NCBI GenBank assembly: GCA_913041665.1
Contig: CAJWKT010000013.1
Span: 1-34,137 of the forward strand
Source of the DNA: an uncultured Gammaproteobacteria bacterium
GTDB lineage: Bacteria; Pseudomonadota; Gammaproteobacteria; Steroidobacterales; Rariloculaceae
DNA: 34,137 bases
Direction: 5' to 3'
Every line of letters begins with the position of its first letter. The stretch's first letter is position 1. This document shows, piece after piece, positions 8,926 through 16,920 of the stretch. A program made the position numbers and the translations under genes. The notes beneath the pieces were generated by a model. The model made no database searches. It saw only the letters and a program-made list of their open reading frames with translations, and had not been told where the DNA came from.

Positions 8926-8931
8926 TATAAA
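8926..8931 (+). promoter_or_regulatory. Weak candidate -10 box upstream of the first TPR/TonB-C gene
   Basis: TATAAA lies about 40 nt before the start at 8972. No recognisable -35 is found 16-18 bp upstream, so the call is tentative. A GGGGCG run just before the ATG may serve as ribosome binding site. Confidence 0.2.
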
Positions 8932-8971
8932 TAGCGCCGCACATGCATATTCTCCGATAAAATGGGGCGAA

Positions 8972-10351
8972 ATGACTCTTCGGTCTCAACCAAGTAAGGA
9001 AAGGCTCAGGACCACTTACCCTGTTCTAGGGGGGCTGTGGATTTTGGCCGGATTGTCCTGTGCTAGCGCAGTCCAGACTCAGGAAATGGTCAATGCAGAG
9101 AGTTTGTCCGCAGAACTTTCGGGTCAGACTGAGGCTCCCGCAGCCCCCCCGGGGGCTGATCTCAACAGCCGCTTCGAGGCACAGCTAGCTTTCAGCGACC
9201 TCATTGAGCTGGAGCAATTCGTTGAAGCAGTCCCTGTTGGTCAACGCCTGCTCGAGCTGACCGAGCAAGAAACTGGCCCCGAAAGCAAGAACACCGCCAC
9301 GGTCCTAGCTGACCTGGCAGAGGCTGAACGGGTCGCGGGAATTCATGATTCATCAGAAACTCATTTTCTCCGAGCTATAGAAATCATCAGGTCGGCTGAC
9401 GGGTCCTATTCTGAGACCGTGATTGGGCCCCTGTTAGGGCTCGGGTCCAACTATCAAGATCGCGGGGATTACCTTGAGGCCAGGGTCGTATTTGAGGAAG
9501 CCCGCTCAGTCAACCGAAGAATTTTTGGCCTACTCAACGAAGGGCAAATCGACATCCTGGATCTCATTTCACAAACACTTTCAAATATGAACCTCTTCGT
9601 AGAAGCCCATGAAAAGCAGCTAGAGGGGTTGAGGCTCATGGAACGTAAATATGGCGAGGACACAATCGAGGTCTTGCCGGCCATCTACAAATACGCGCGA
9701 TGGCTCGGAGGAAATGGTCTCTATCAAGCAGAGCGCGGCCAGTACGTTCGGGCCATTTCAATCATTCGCAAAAGGCTAAATAGGGAAAGTGTCCACATGG
9801 TGATGCCGCTTCGGGAGACAGGTAATAGCTTCCGGAGACAAAAACTTGGAGAAGGACAGGGCCTAAGCTCACTTAAAAAAGCCCTGATGATTTTGGAGGC
9901 TCAAGAAAATATTGACGCTCTTGCCACTGCGCAAACTCTCAGAGACATCGGCGACTGGAATATAGCATTTAGTAAGGTAGGGCCATTTGATGAGGAGTAT
10001 CGCCGCGCCTGGAATTTGCTGGCCAACATAGAGAATGGTGAGGAATTGCGAAGGGCATGGTTTTATGACCCGAACTACGTCTTATTTGTGAGCCCCAGTC
10101 GCCGGGGTGTAAGTAATTTTCAAGAACCAGATACGGAACCTGGTCATGTATTGGTTGCCTTTGACGTAGATGAGCGCGGACGTGCGAACAATGTGAGCGT
10201 ATTAGAGGCAATTCCGTCGGGGCTTAAAAACGAGACAGTGGTCACATCGATTCGACGCTCTAGATTTAGGCCGCGTTTCGTGGATGGTGAAACTGTTCCA
10301 GCCACAGGATTGGCTCGTCGCTTCGTTTATTTCTACAAACTTGACGAATGA
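8972..10351 (+). CDS. Secreted TPR-like protein with C-terminal TonB-C-like domain (copy 1)
   Basis: A 459-residue protein. The N-terminus has a signal-like hydrophobic stretch (VLGGLWILAGLSCASA, about residues 18-33), then a Pro/Ala-rich linker (TEAPAAPPGA). Residues from about 65 to 370 are helical repeats of tetratricopeptide type (for example YLEARVVFEEARSVNRRIFG, and TATVLADLAEAERVAG upstream). The last about 80 residues resemble the TonB C-terminal domain: GHVLVAFDVDERGRANNVSV, then SRFRPRFVDGETVPATGL and an aromatic end FVYFY. There is no N-terminal membrane anchor with the long Pro-rich spacer of classical TonB, so a role as energy transducer is doubtful. The stop overlaps the next gene by ATGA, and the next gene is a paralogue. 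Confidence 0.8.
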   Translation: MTLRSQPSKERLRTTYPVLGGLWILAGLSCASAVQTQEMVNAESLSAELSGQTEAPAAPPGADLNSRFEAQLAFSDLIELEQFVEAVPVGQRLLELTEQETGPESKNTATVLADLAEAERVAGIHDSSETHFLRAIEIIRSADGSYSETVIGPLLGLGSNYQDRGDYLEARVVFEEARSVNRRIFGLLNEGQIDILDLISQTLSNMNLFVEAHEKQLEGLRLMERKYGEDTIEVLPAIYKYARWLGGNGLYQAERGQYVRAISIIRKRLNRESVHMVMPLRETGNSFRRQKLGEGQGLSSLKKALMILEAQENIDALATAQTLRDIGDWNIAFSKVGPFDEEYRRAWNLLANIENGEELRRAWFYDPNYVLFVSPSRRGVSNFQEPDTEPGHVLVAFDVDERGRANNVSVLEAIPSGLKNETVVTSIRRSRFRPRFVDGETVPATGLARRFVYFYKLDE

Positions 10352-11625
10352 CAGCCTGGAGCAACACCCTAATGGGCCTGCTGACTTGGTTCCGGTTAGC
10401 TAAGCTGCTGCCGTTTATGTTGATAGCTCAGCAAATCGGAGCCCAGATCGATGACCCAGAAGCGCATCTTCGTTCACTTGTGCTCGCACGGGATGCCCAA
10501 ATAATAGTTGAGGATTTTTCAGGGGCACTAACCAGCGCGGAAGGCCTAGTGAGTGCGCTTGAGGACACGGGCGACAAACGTCTTGCCGGTCACATTGTTC
10601 AGCTTGCTAGAGTGCAGGCTGAACTCGGTGAGCTCGCAAACGCCGAGGAAAATTATTTGAGGGGACTGGAGCTACTGGAAGAACAGAACGGGGAACTTGC
10701 CCTAAACCTAGTAGTGCCATATCACGGCCTAGCCCGCTCATACATGTACGGTAGCCGCTATGAAGAGGCAATAACCGTGCTAGAGCATGCACAGGATTTA
10801 AATCAGAGGAATTTGGGCCTTTTCAATTTAGAACAGACCGAGCTGTTAGATGATATGGCCGTTGCCTATCTATCGCTAGGTGATACGCTGGAGGCACAGC
10901 GCATTCAGAGGGAGCGTCTCAGAATCGCGGTTAGACGCTTCGGCGCCGAAAGCCCGAAAACTATCCCCTTTCTAAGCCACCTTGGACAATACTACGAATA
11001 CTCAAGGATGAAAGCCCAGGCAAGGGAGCAATATCAGCAAATTCTAGAAGTCCAGGAGGCGAACCTTGACTCAAATGACATCAGTCTTTTGTTTGTCCTG
11101 AGAAAACTCACTCTGATTGACCTGGCCCGCAATGAACCGAGTTCGGCCAGGGCTCGCCTGACAGAGATTCTGAACCGCGATGTCGATATTCCTCCGATGG
11201 AGCGGGCGAGGTCTCTTACCGTGTTAGGTGACTGGGAGATGGATCACAAAAGAGTTGAGGCGGCTCTCGAATACTACCGAGATGGGTGGCGGGTAATGGA
11301 GTCTGACCCGACTCTGGGCCCTGAGAATTTTTACGGCGAACCCACCCCTATCAGTTTCGTCGCACCCCTAGGTCCAGTCGATTTGCGGCGTCGACAAGAT
11401 TCATACGCGTGGGGGATAATTACTCTTTCCTTTACGGTATCCGCCGAGGGCCGTGCGTCCGACGTACAAATCATGTCATCAGAGCCCGCCGGCTTAATGG
11501 ACGCACGATACATCGGTCGGGTTCGGGAAACCTACTTTAGGCCACGCCTACTGAACGGCGAACCAACCCTCACCAGTAATGTGCAGTTGAGTCATCAGTT
11601 TCGTTATTTTTTCTCACAGAACTAA
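10348..11625 (+). CDS. Secreted TPR-like protein with C-terminal TonB-C-like domain (copy 2)
   Basis: A 425-residue paralogue of the gene just upstream, translationally coupled by the ATGA overlap at 10348-10351. The N-terminal hydrophobic segment (LAKLLPFMLIAQQIGAQ) looks like a signal peptide; Met9 is an alternative start. Helical repeats fill residues about 40-320, with phrases parallel to copy 1 such as GELANAEENYLRGLELLEEQ and YEEAITVLEHAQDLNQRNLG. The C-terminal domain has the TonB-C-like pattern: ITLSFTVSAEGRASDVQI, YFRPRLLNGEP and FRYFF. The shared architecture but clearly diverged sequence points to an old tandem duplication. Function unknown; possibly a periplasmic scaffold pair. 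Confidence 0.8.
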   Translation: MTAWSNTLMGLLTWFRLAKLLPFMLIAQQIGAQIDDPEAHLRSLVLARDAQIIVEDFSGALTSAEGLVSALEDTGDKRLAGHIVQLARVQAELGELANAEENYLRGLELLEEQNGELALNLVVPYHGLARSYMYGSRYEEAITVLEHAQDLNQRNLGLFNLEQTELLDDMAVAYLSLGDTLEAQRIQRERLRIAVRRFGAESPKTIPFLSHLGQYYEYSRMKAQAREQYQQILEVQEANLDSNDISLLFVLRKLTLIDLARNEPSSARARLTEILNRDVDIPPMERARSLTVLGDWEMDHKRVEAALEYYRDGWRVMESDPTLGPENFYGEPTPISFVAPLGPVDLRRRQDSYAWGIITLSFTVSAEGRASDVQIMSSEPAGLMDARYIGRVRETYFRPRLLNGEPTLTSNVQLSHQFRYFFSQN

Positions 11626-11828
11626 GGAATAAACCAAACATCAGTACACGCTTGGCCTATACAGCAACGGCGGCCCTCCTCTTTAAATCAACGGTACTTC
11701 CAAGCACGAGAATTTATTAACCCAATTTTGAGCAAATACCCTTTTACGCTGGTGATTTCGTGCTGAAACCGGCAACATTGGGGTAACGGTAAGCTTCCTT
11801 CGCAAACGAAAGTAAATTAGGTGCGAGC

Positions 11829-12782
11829 ATGTTGATCAAAACAGCCAGGGATATTAAAAACTCAGAAATCACACCTGAAAATATATTCCGTGATCGACGC
11901 CGCATTCTCGCAGCCGGCCTAGCCGCGGGGCTATTGCCGGGCATCGGTCTGGACACCGAGGCAGCGCTTCCTGATGGCATTAGCCTGAACAAAACCAAGC
12001 CCTGGCCTAACTCCATCGACGAGGAGTACAGCGACTTTGATGATGTGACCGGATACAACAATTATTACGAGTTTGGAACCGGTAAAACGGACCCAGCCCG
12101 CTACGCGCACACTTTGGTCACCGACCCTTGGTCGATAAAAGTGGAGGGCGAAGCAGAAAACACTGGTACATTCACACTCGAAGATATCCTAAGGCCTCAT
12201 TCTTTTGAGCAACGCGTTTATCGTTTGCGTTGTGTGGAAGCTTGGTCAGCGGTAGTGCCCTGGGTAGGGTTCCCTCTCGCTGACTTGTTGAAACGCTTTT
12301 CGCCGACCTCGAAGGCGAAATATGTGCAGTTCTTCACACTCTACGAGCCCAACCAAATGCCAGGGCTGCGTTATCCAGTTCTGGAGTGGCCTTATCGAGA
12401 GGGACTCACAATCGCTGAGGCGATGAATCCTCTGAGCTTAATGGCCATCGGTTTGTACGGACAGGCGCTGCCTAATCAAAACGGCGCTCCCTTGCGACTA
12501 GTAGTGCCTTGGAAGTACGGGTTCAAAAGCATCAAATCAATTGTTCGCATACGTTTCCAAGAAAGCCAGCCACAGACCAGCTGGAACATGGCAATTTCCC
12601 AAGAATACGGCTTCTATTCCAACGTAAATCCCAGGGTTGATCATCCCCGATGGAGTCAGGCTAGTGAGCGGCGCATTGGAGGAAGCCTTTTTTCGGCTAG
12701 AACTCCGACACTTATGTTTAACGGCTACGAAGCCGAAGTTGCGCACCTGTATCGGGACCTAGACCTAGCAAAAAACTATTGA
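11829..12782 (+). CDS. msrP: Protein-methionine-sulfoxide reductase catalytic subunit MsrP
   Basis: Periplasmic molybdopterin enzyme that reduces methionine sulfoxide in exported proteins (formerly YedY). A twin-arginine signal is visible (FRDRRRILAAGLAAG, residues 20-34). The molybdenum-ligating Cys135 lies in RLRCVEAWSAVVPWVGFPL. The family segments EWPYREGLTIAEAMNPL, YGQALPNQNGAPLRLVVPWKYGFKSIK and ISQEYGFYSNVNP are all present, and the length (317 aa) is normal. Mature protein is expected to cross the membrane folded through Tat. The membrane partner msrQ starts 23 nt downstream. The 200-nt region upstream shows no clear promoter. Confidence 0.96.
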   Translation: MLIKTARDIKNSEITPENIFRDRRRILAAGLAAGLLPGIGLDTEAALPDGISLNKTKPWPNSIDEEYSDFDDVTGYNNYYEFGTGKTDPARYAHTLVTDPWSIKVEGEAENTGTFTLEDILRPHSFEQRVYRLRCVEAWSAVVPWVGFPLADLLKRFSPTSKAKYVQFFTLYEPNQMPGLRYPVLEWPYREGLTIAEAMNPLSLMAIGLYGQALPNQNGAPLRLVVPWKYGFKSIKSIVRIRFQESQPQTSWNMAISQEYGFYSNVNPRVDHPRWSQASERRIGGSLFSARTPTLMFNGYEAEVAHLYRDLDLAKNY

Positions 12783-12805
12783 TCGTAGGCTAGTTTGATT
12801 TAGCG

Positions 12806-13420
12806 ATGGCCAGCGTTCTTATCGCTCCGCTTAAGATTATTACTTGCCTTGCCTGTCTGACTCCCTTTGTATGGCTGCTGCTGCGGGCCTTTGCCATAGG
12901 CCCACTGGACTTGGGCGCCAATCCAGTAGAGGAAGTCCTGCACACACTGGGTAAAAGTGGTTTAAATATTTTACTGATTACCCTGACAATAACGCCATTG
13001 AGGCGCTTTACGGGGCTTCACTGGCTAGTAGCGCTGCGCCGGATGTTAGGCCTATTCTCGTTCGCCTACCTGAGCTTACATTTTCTTACCTATATCACCT
13101 TGGACTGGGGCTTCGCCTGGAACTCTTTAATTGTTGATATTATCGCTCGGCCCTATATCACCGTTGGTTTCACCGGTCTCGCGCTTATGTTTCCCCTTGC
13201 AATTACTTCCACCAACCGAATACAGAGGCGTCTGGGTCGGAAATGGGTAAAGCTGCATCGGCTCATTTACGTAATCGCACCTCTTGGAGTCCTACATTTT
13301 TATTGGCAGGGAATACGTGATCCTTTCGAGCCACTCGTCTACGCTGGCATTGTCACGTTGCTTCTCGGACTTAGAATTCTATACTGGGCCGGAAAACAGA
13401 GAATGATCAGGAAATCCTGA
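12806..13420 (+). CDS. msrQ: Protein-methionine-sulfoxide reductase heme-binding subunit MsrQ
   Basis: A 204-residue inner-membrane b-type cytochrome that passes quinol electrons to MsrP. About six hydrophobic segments are visible (for example IITCLACLTPFVWLLLRAF, GLNILLITLTITPL, FSFAYLSLHFLTYI, YITVGFTGLALMFPLAI, LIYVIAPLGVLHFYW, IVTLLLGLRILYW). Conserved histidines expected to bind heme lie in YLSLHFL, KLHRLIY and VLHFYW. RRMLGLFSF and RLGRKWVKLHRL are family hallmarks. It directly follows msrP as in most genomes. Spacing is small and the ribosome binding site is weak. Confidence 0.95.
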   Translation: MASVLIAPLKIITCLACLTPFVWLLLRAFAIGPLDLGANPVEEVLHTLGKSGLNILLITLTITPLRRFTGLHWLVALRRMLGLFSFAYLSLHFLTYITLDWGFAWNSLIVDIIARPYITVGFTGLALMFPLAITSTNRIQRRLGRKWVKLHRLIYVIAPLGVLHFYWQGIRDPFEPLVYAGIVTLLLGLRILYWAGKQRMIRKS

Positions 13421-13438
13421 TGTTGCCAAGATCCATCT

Positions 13439-13466
13439 GGACTTGCTTAGCTTGAGCAGCGAGTCC
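13439..13466. other. Hairpin between convergent msrQ and ketopantoate-reductase-like gene
   Basis: GGACT pairs with AGTCC and an inner TGCT pairs with AGCA, with a 3-nt bulge. There is no U-tract on either strand, so it is at best a weak transcription barrier between convergent genes. Confidence 0.25.
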
Positions 13467-13468
13467 GT

Positions 13469-14542
13469 CTATGCCGCCTCTTCACGGTTCCTGGCAAGCC
13501 AACCATCCACCAGCTCGACAGTCCGATCCACCTCGTCAGATTGCATTCCCTGGGACTCAGCAAGCGCTTGCACTAGCTTGTCCACGCGTTCGATATAGGG
13601 CGCTTTGGCAACGAGCGCGCGGGCTGCCGAGGAAGGCTTCTGCAACGATAAGGCAGCCTTGGCATACTTCTCAAATGGAACAAGATCGGCATGGTCACCA
13701 CCCAGGCTGACACACAGGTCCGCCACCCAGTTATACAGAGACTCTGAAGCATCCAGGTTAGTATGAACTGCCTCCCTGATCGGGATCATCTCTTTTGCTT
13801 GCACACAACGGTAATTACCAGCCAGCAGCATGCACCACTTGGCAAGCGGCACAAACACGGAATCATGCACCCGTAACTTCACGGGCAGTTCCACCTCTTT
13901 GCCGACAACGCTGTAACGGATCCCTTGGATGTCTTCCTCTAGCTTACGCAGGATAGCGGTGTGATCATCCGACTCGAATCGGGCCGCCTTGAAGTTAGTA
14001 GGTAATCCTACCTGGAGTACGTTGCATTTTTCTTCGGGCGGACGGAATGCCTGCGGGTCCGGGCTGCACAGCGTGATCAGAGACGGGTCCACGTTATCCC
14101 AGACAGACGCGTCTGTGTAGCAGCCCCTGACCGCCCCCCCATCAACAGCAGGGATACGTTTCAAGAAGCTCAATGGAGGCATATTCATGATTGACATGCA
14201 TGGCCTTCCAGATGCGCCCACTCGGCTCAACAGATCCCTAACGGCGGGCACTCGGTACTGCGGTTCCTGCATGGCAAGCACGATAAGATCGTAACTGGAC
14301 GGATCCGCATCTTCAGGTCTGCCCGCAGAAACAATTCCTGGCATGTCCTTCGTATTCAGCACAACGGGCCCATCAGGAATATCCCGCACCGGCAGACGCA
14401 CAATCGCACCCTCACTGTTGATCAGTTGCGATTCATCTGGAAGGCAAATCAAGTGTGCCGAATGCCCTGCAAGGGCGACCTTTGTGCCGAGAAGCGAACC
14501 GTAAGAGGCCCCAAAGAAAAGAATACTGTACTTGTCAGTCAT
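13469..14542 (-). CDS. Ketopantoate-reductase-like (ApbA/PanE-type) Rossmann protein
   Basis: A 357-residue soluble protein. The N-terminus has a nucleotide-binding Rossmann start, ILFFGASYGSLLGTKVALAGH, in which the usual GxGxxG is replaced by GASYGSLLG. It continues with YDLIVLAMQEPQYR, where PanE members have the NADP-dependent strand. Segments such as MSIMNMPPLSFLKRIP, GCYTDASVWD, SPDPQAFRPPEE and LPTNFKAARF recall a distinct subfamily seen in marine bacteria and annotated as ketopantoate reductase family. Pantoate synthesis is therefore not proved; the second-domain catalytic Lys could not be identified with confidence. Two GAGG-like sites precede the ATG at 14542. It lies downstream of dacB on the same strand, separated by about 200 nt. 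Confidence 0.75.
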   Translation of the reverse strand: MTDKYSILFFGASYGSLLGTKVALAGHSAHLICLPDESQLINSEGAIVRLPVRDIPDGPVVLNTKDMPGIVSAGRPEDADPSSYDLIVLAMQEPQYRVPAVRDLLSRVGASGRPCMSIMNMPPLSFLKRIPAVDGGAVRGCYTDASVWDNVDPSLITLCSPDPQAFRPPEEKCNVLQVGLPTNFKAARFESDDHTAILRKLEEDIQGIRYSVVGKEVELPVKLRVHDSVFVPLAKWCMLLAGNYRCVQAKEMIPIREAVHTNLDASESLYNWVADLCVSLGGDHADLVPFEKYAKAALSLQKPSSAARALVAKAPYIERVDKLVQALAESQGMQSDEVDRTVELVDGWLARNREEAA

Positions 14543-14604
14543 GCCTCACCCTCGTATGGATAGAATCAACCGTTGCCCCGAACGGCGGTTATGCAATTGT
14601 GTTT

Positions 14605-14628
14605 ACTTAGCGGCCGGGCCGTCTAAGT
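14605..14628. other. Near-perfect GC-rich palindrome upstream of the ketopantoate-reductase-like gene
   Basis: ACTTAGCGGCC is followed by a single G and then GGCCG-T-CTAAGT, giving an 11-pair dyad with one bulged T. It lies about 65 nt before the minus-strand ATG at 14542 and downstream of dacB. There is no U-tract on either side, so an operator or leader hairpin is as likely as a terminator. Confidence 0.4.
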
Positions 14629-14744
14629 GTAAGGGACCTCCGGGAACCGGTCACCATCAGTATTGTCGAAGAAACTCCCAACCTGCTTCAGGTCAGAGAT
14701 TCTTCACATTTTTTCCGCCCATTCACCTCTTCATCAAGGTCATC

Positions 14745-16163
14745 TCAAGAAAGATCAAAAGCCCAACGCAACAGGGCATCCTGTAGCTCTTTTCCCGGAC
14801 CCCGGTGGACATCTGCTTTGTTCAGCATGGCGATCACAACATAGGTGCGGCCATTATTTCCGTGAATATAGCCGGCAAGGGCAGAAACATGATCAAGCCG
14901 GCCAGTTTTAATATGCATTCTTCCCTCCATGGGATGGCCGTTGAAACGTCCCTGCGTCGTGCCATCTAATCCACCCAGCGAAAGCGAAGCCAAAAATTCT
15001 GGCATATAAACGCTTTGATAACCGGCGAGCAAAACGTCCGCCATCAACCGAGCAGAAATCCGAGTTGCCCTAGACAAGCCGGCACCGTTATCTATAAACA
15101 GGGAAGCTGTCTCTAGTCCCTGAGCTTGTAGATAATTTTCGATGGCTTGGACCCCTTTCTCATTCGTGCCTGGCGGCCCACCCTGTTCCGCGCCCAAGCT
15201 GTATAACAACTGTCGGGTCATCACATTATTACTGAACTTATTGATGCTGCGAATGACCTCTCCAAGCGGCCTTGAGTGCCACACCATGGCCGGCTTACTG
15301 TCTTCGGGGACCGGCTGATTACGAATGGTTCCGCCGAACCGCCCACCTAGTTGTTTCCAAAGCGTTTCAAACACCCCAAAAGTGAAGGTATCATGCTGCA
15401 GAACCGAGCGGCTCAAAGCGTAATGGCCGCAAGACTCAGGAAAGTTGCCTGAGAAAACCACACGCCTCCCTATGATCGGATCCAGAACGTCGAAAGCGAT
15501 ACCAGATTGATAACCTCGGCAAGGACCCTTCACTAAACGTATTCGGTTCTGAATTTCAAGATTGCTAAGCTCAGGATCGGAGCTGACCTTGACCGTGCCA
15601 AGTCGTTCGTCCGCCAGAAAATTGAACCGGGCCGTTTTATAGTTGATCATCAGTGCGTTTGGAAGAACATTGTAGGCGCGAAAGGGCTGATTATCGAAGG
15701 CGCCGGGGTCGCCATTTGTCCCTTTAAAAAAGCTACCATCCAGTACCAGATCACCATGCACATTCTCAAGCCCCATACCACGCAATGAACGTAAAAGCTT
15801 CCAAAGTTCTTCAGTTACCAAATATGGGTCCCCATAACCCTTGATTGCTAAATCGCCTTCGAGTTCCTGCCCGTCCCAATCTCCCAGAAAATGAATTTCG
15901 GTGGGCCAAGTATGGGTCGGACCCAGAATATCGAGTGCCACCCAGGTTGTTAGCAGCTTGATGGTCGATGCGGGGTTTCTGGGAACGGCGGAGTTATGGG
16001 CTAAAACTGGCTCGAGGGAACCTACTTCCCGAACCAAGATGCTCAGCCCATCCGACGAGATGCCATGACCCTCTAAAACCCGATTCACAGAGGGCGGTAG
16101 GGCACCCTGAGCCGACGCAATACCAGCCACGTAGAAGAAAATCAGGAATCGAAGGGTATTCAT
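14745..16163 (-). CDS. dacB: D-alanyl-D-alanine carboxypeptidase/endopeptidase (PBP4 type)
   Basis: A 472-residue periplasmic serine peptidase of family S13 that trims D-Ala and cleaves peptide cross-links in peptidoglycan. A signal peptide is visible (LRFLIFFYVAGIASAQG). Active-site motifs: STIK with Ser66 and Lys69, SNN in INKFSNNVMTRQLL, and HIKTGRLDHVSALAGY near the C-terminus. The long insert between the first two motifs is typical for PBP4. The open frame extends to a TTG at 16202, but ATG at 16163 starts the signal peptide directly. No clear Shine-Dalgarno precedes it. The neighbour upstream is a small conserved hypothetical gene on the same strand. Confidence 0.93.
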   Translation of the reverse strand: MNTLRFLIFFYVAGIASAQGALPPSVNRVLEGHGISSDGLSILVREVGSLEPVLAHNSAVPRNPASTIKLLTTWVALDILGPTHTWPTEIHFLGDWDGQELEGDLAIKGYGDPYLVTEELWKLLRSLRGMGLENVHGDLVLDGSFFKGTNGDPGAFDNQPFRAYNVLPNALMINYKTARFNFLADERLGTVKVSSDPELSNLEIQNRIRLVKGPCRGYQSGIAFDVLDPIIGRRVVFSGNFPESCGHYALSRSVLQHDTFTFGVFETLWKQLGGRFGGTIRNQPVPEDSKPAMVWHSRPLGEVIRSINKFSNNVMTRQLLYSLGAEQGGPPGTNEKGVQAIENYLQAQGLETASLFIDNGAGLSRATRISARLMADVLLAGYQSVYMPEFLASLSLGGLDGTTQGRFNGHPMEGRMHIKTGRLDHVSALAGYIHGNNGRTYVVIAMLNKADVHRGPGKELQDALLRWAFDLS

Positions 16164-16333
16164 ACATCTAGATTGTGCGCGAATCTGCAAACGGCTGCAC
16201 AATAATACCCCTCGCTGGGACTATAATTATTTCGCGGCGGGTAATAACAAGAGCCAAGATGCAGTAAAGGTTGGGTTCTTTCTGCTACCGCTGCTCACTT
16301 TGAGCGGCCAATAGTGATACCACACACCGCAGA

Positions 16334-16705
16334 TCAGTCTACTGAGGCCAAAAATCGAGGCAAAGGCTTGCTCTCCTTCTTTCCGACTACGGACAATGGA
16401 CCATTGACTCTGCCGCCACGAAGAAGCTCAGAGTAAAGCTTAACAATCGCTTCGGCGTGAACATCTACTTCTACCACAGACATTTTGCGGATGGAGGCCC
16501 TGACGCAGGAGTCCTTACCATCCGGGTTCACACAATGAAGCGCGTCATAAAGAGCATCAAAGTCCTGCCTTAGATCGAAAGGAAACTCTTTGCTATCCAG
16601 ATCTCCGAGGTGCTCTATGTAGGCCTCAGCGAGGCGCTGTTTTATGGGGCCCTCGCCAACCAGGGCGTGAATGGCCACTTCAAAACGTTCCGAAAGATAA
16701 GACAT
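16334..16705 (-). CDS. Conserved hypothetical protein (123 aa)
   Basis: A small soluble, helix-rich protein starting at ATG 16705. Distinctive segments are YLSERFEVAIHALVGEGPIKQRL at the N-terminus, a middle stretch DFDALYDALHCV, the phrase ASIRKMSVVEVDVHAEAIVKLYSELL, and a basic tail. I remember similar small proteins in many gammaproteobacterial genomes, uncharacterised. There is no signal peptide and no catalytic motif. It lies upstream of dacB on the same strand with a 170-nt gap; a shared transcript is possible but not shown. Confidence 0.7.
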   Translation of the reverse strand: MSYLSERFEVAIHALVGEGPIKQRLAEAYIEHLGDLDSKEFPFDLRQDFDALYDALHCVNPDGKDSCVRASIRKMSVVEVDVHAEAIVKLYSELLRGGRVNGPLSVVGKKESKPLPRFLASVD

Positions 16706-16763
16706 CCGAAATTAAAAGCCCTTATTTTTTAGTCTTATAGTGCCGGCTTTAATTTTTAACCGA

Positions 16764-16791
16764 GTGCTCCAAAAACTGTCACCTAGAGCAC
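16764..16791. repeat. Inverted repeat upstream of the 123-aa gene
   Basis: GTGCTC (16764-16769) and GAGCAC (16786-16791) form a perfect six-pair dyad with a 16-nt interior. It lies in the AT-rich gap between the dihydroorotase stop and the 123-aa gene start, about 60 nt before the latter on the minus strand. It could be an operator or a weak hairpin. Confidence 0.3.
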
Positions 16792-16920
16792 GATTTCAAC
16801 CAACAAATTTCTACCCACACATATACCAAATTAGTAGGTCATAACGCAAGCATTGTGCTGGATTTAGTCACCTGATTGAATAATTACTTAAAAACCATGT
16901 CCTCAAATGTAGACTACAAC

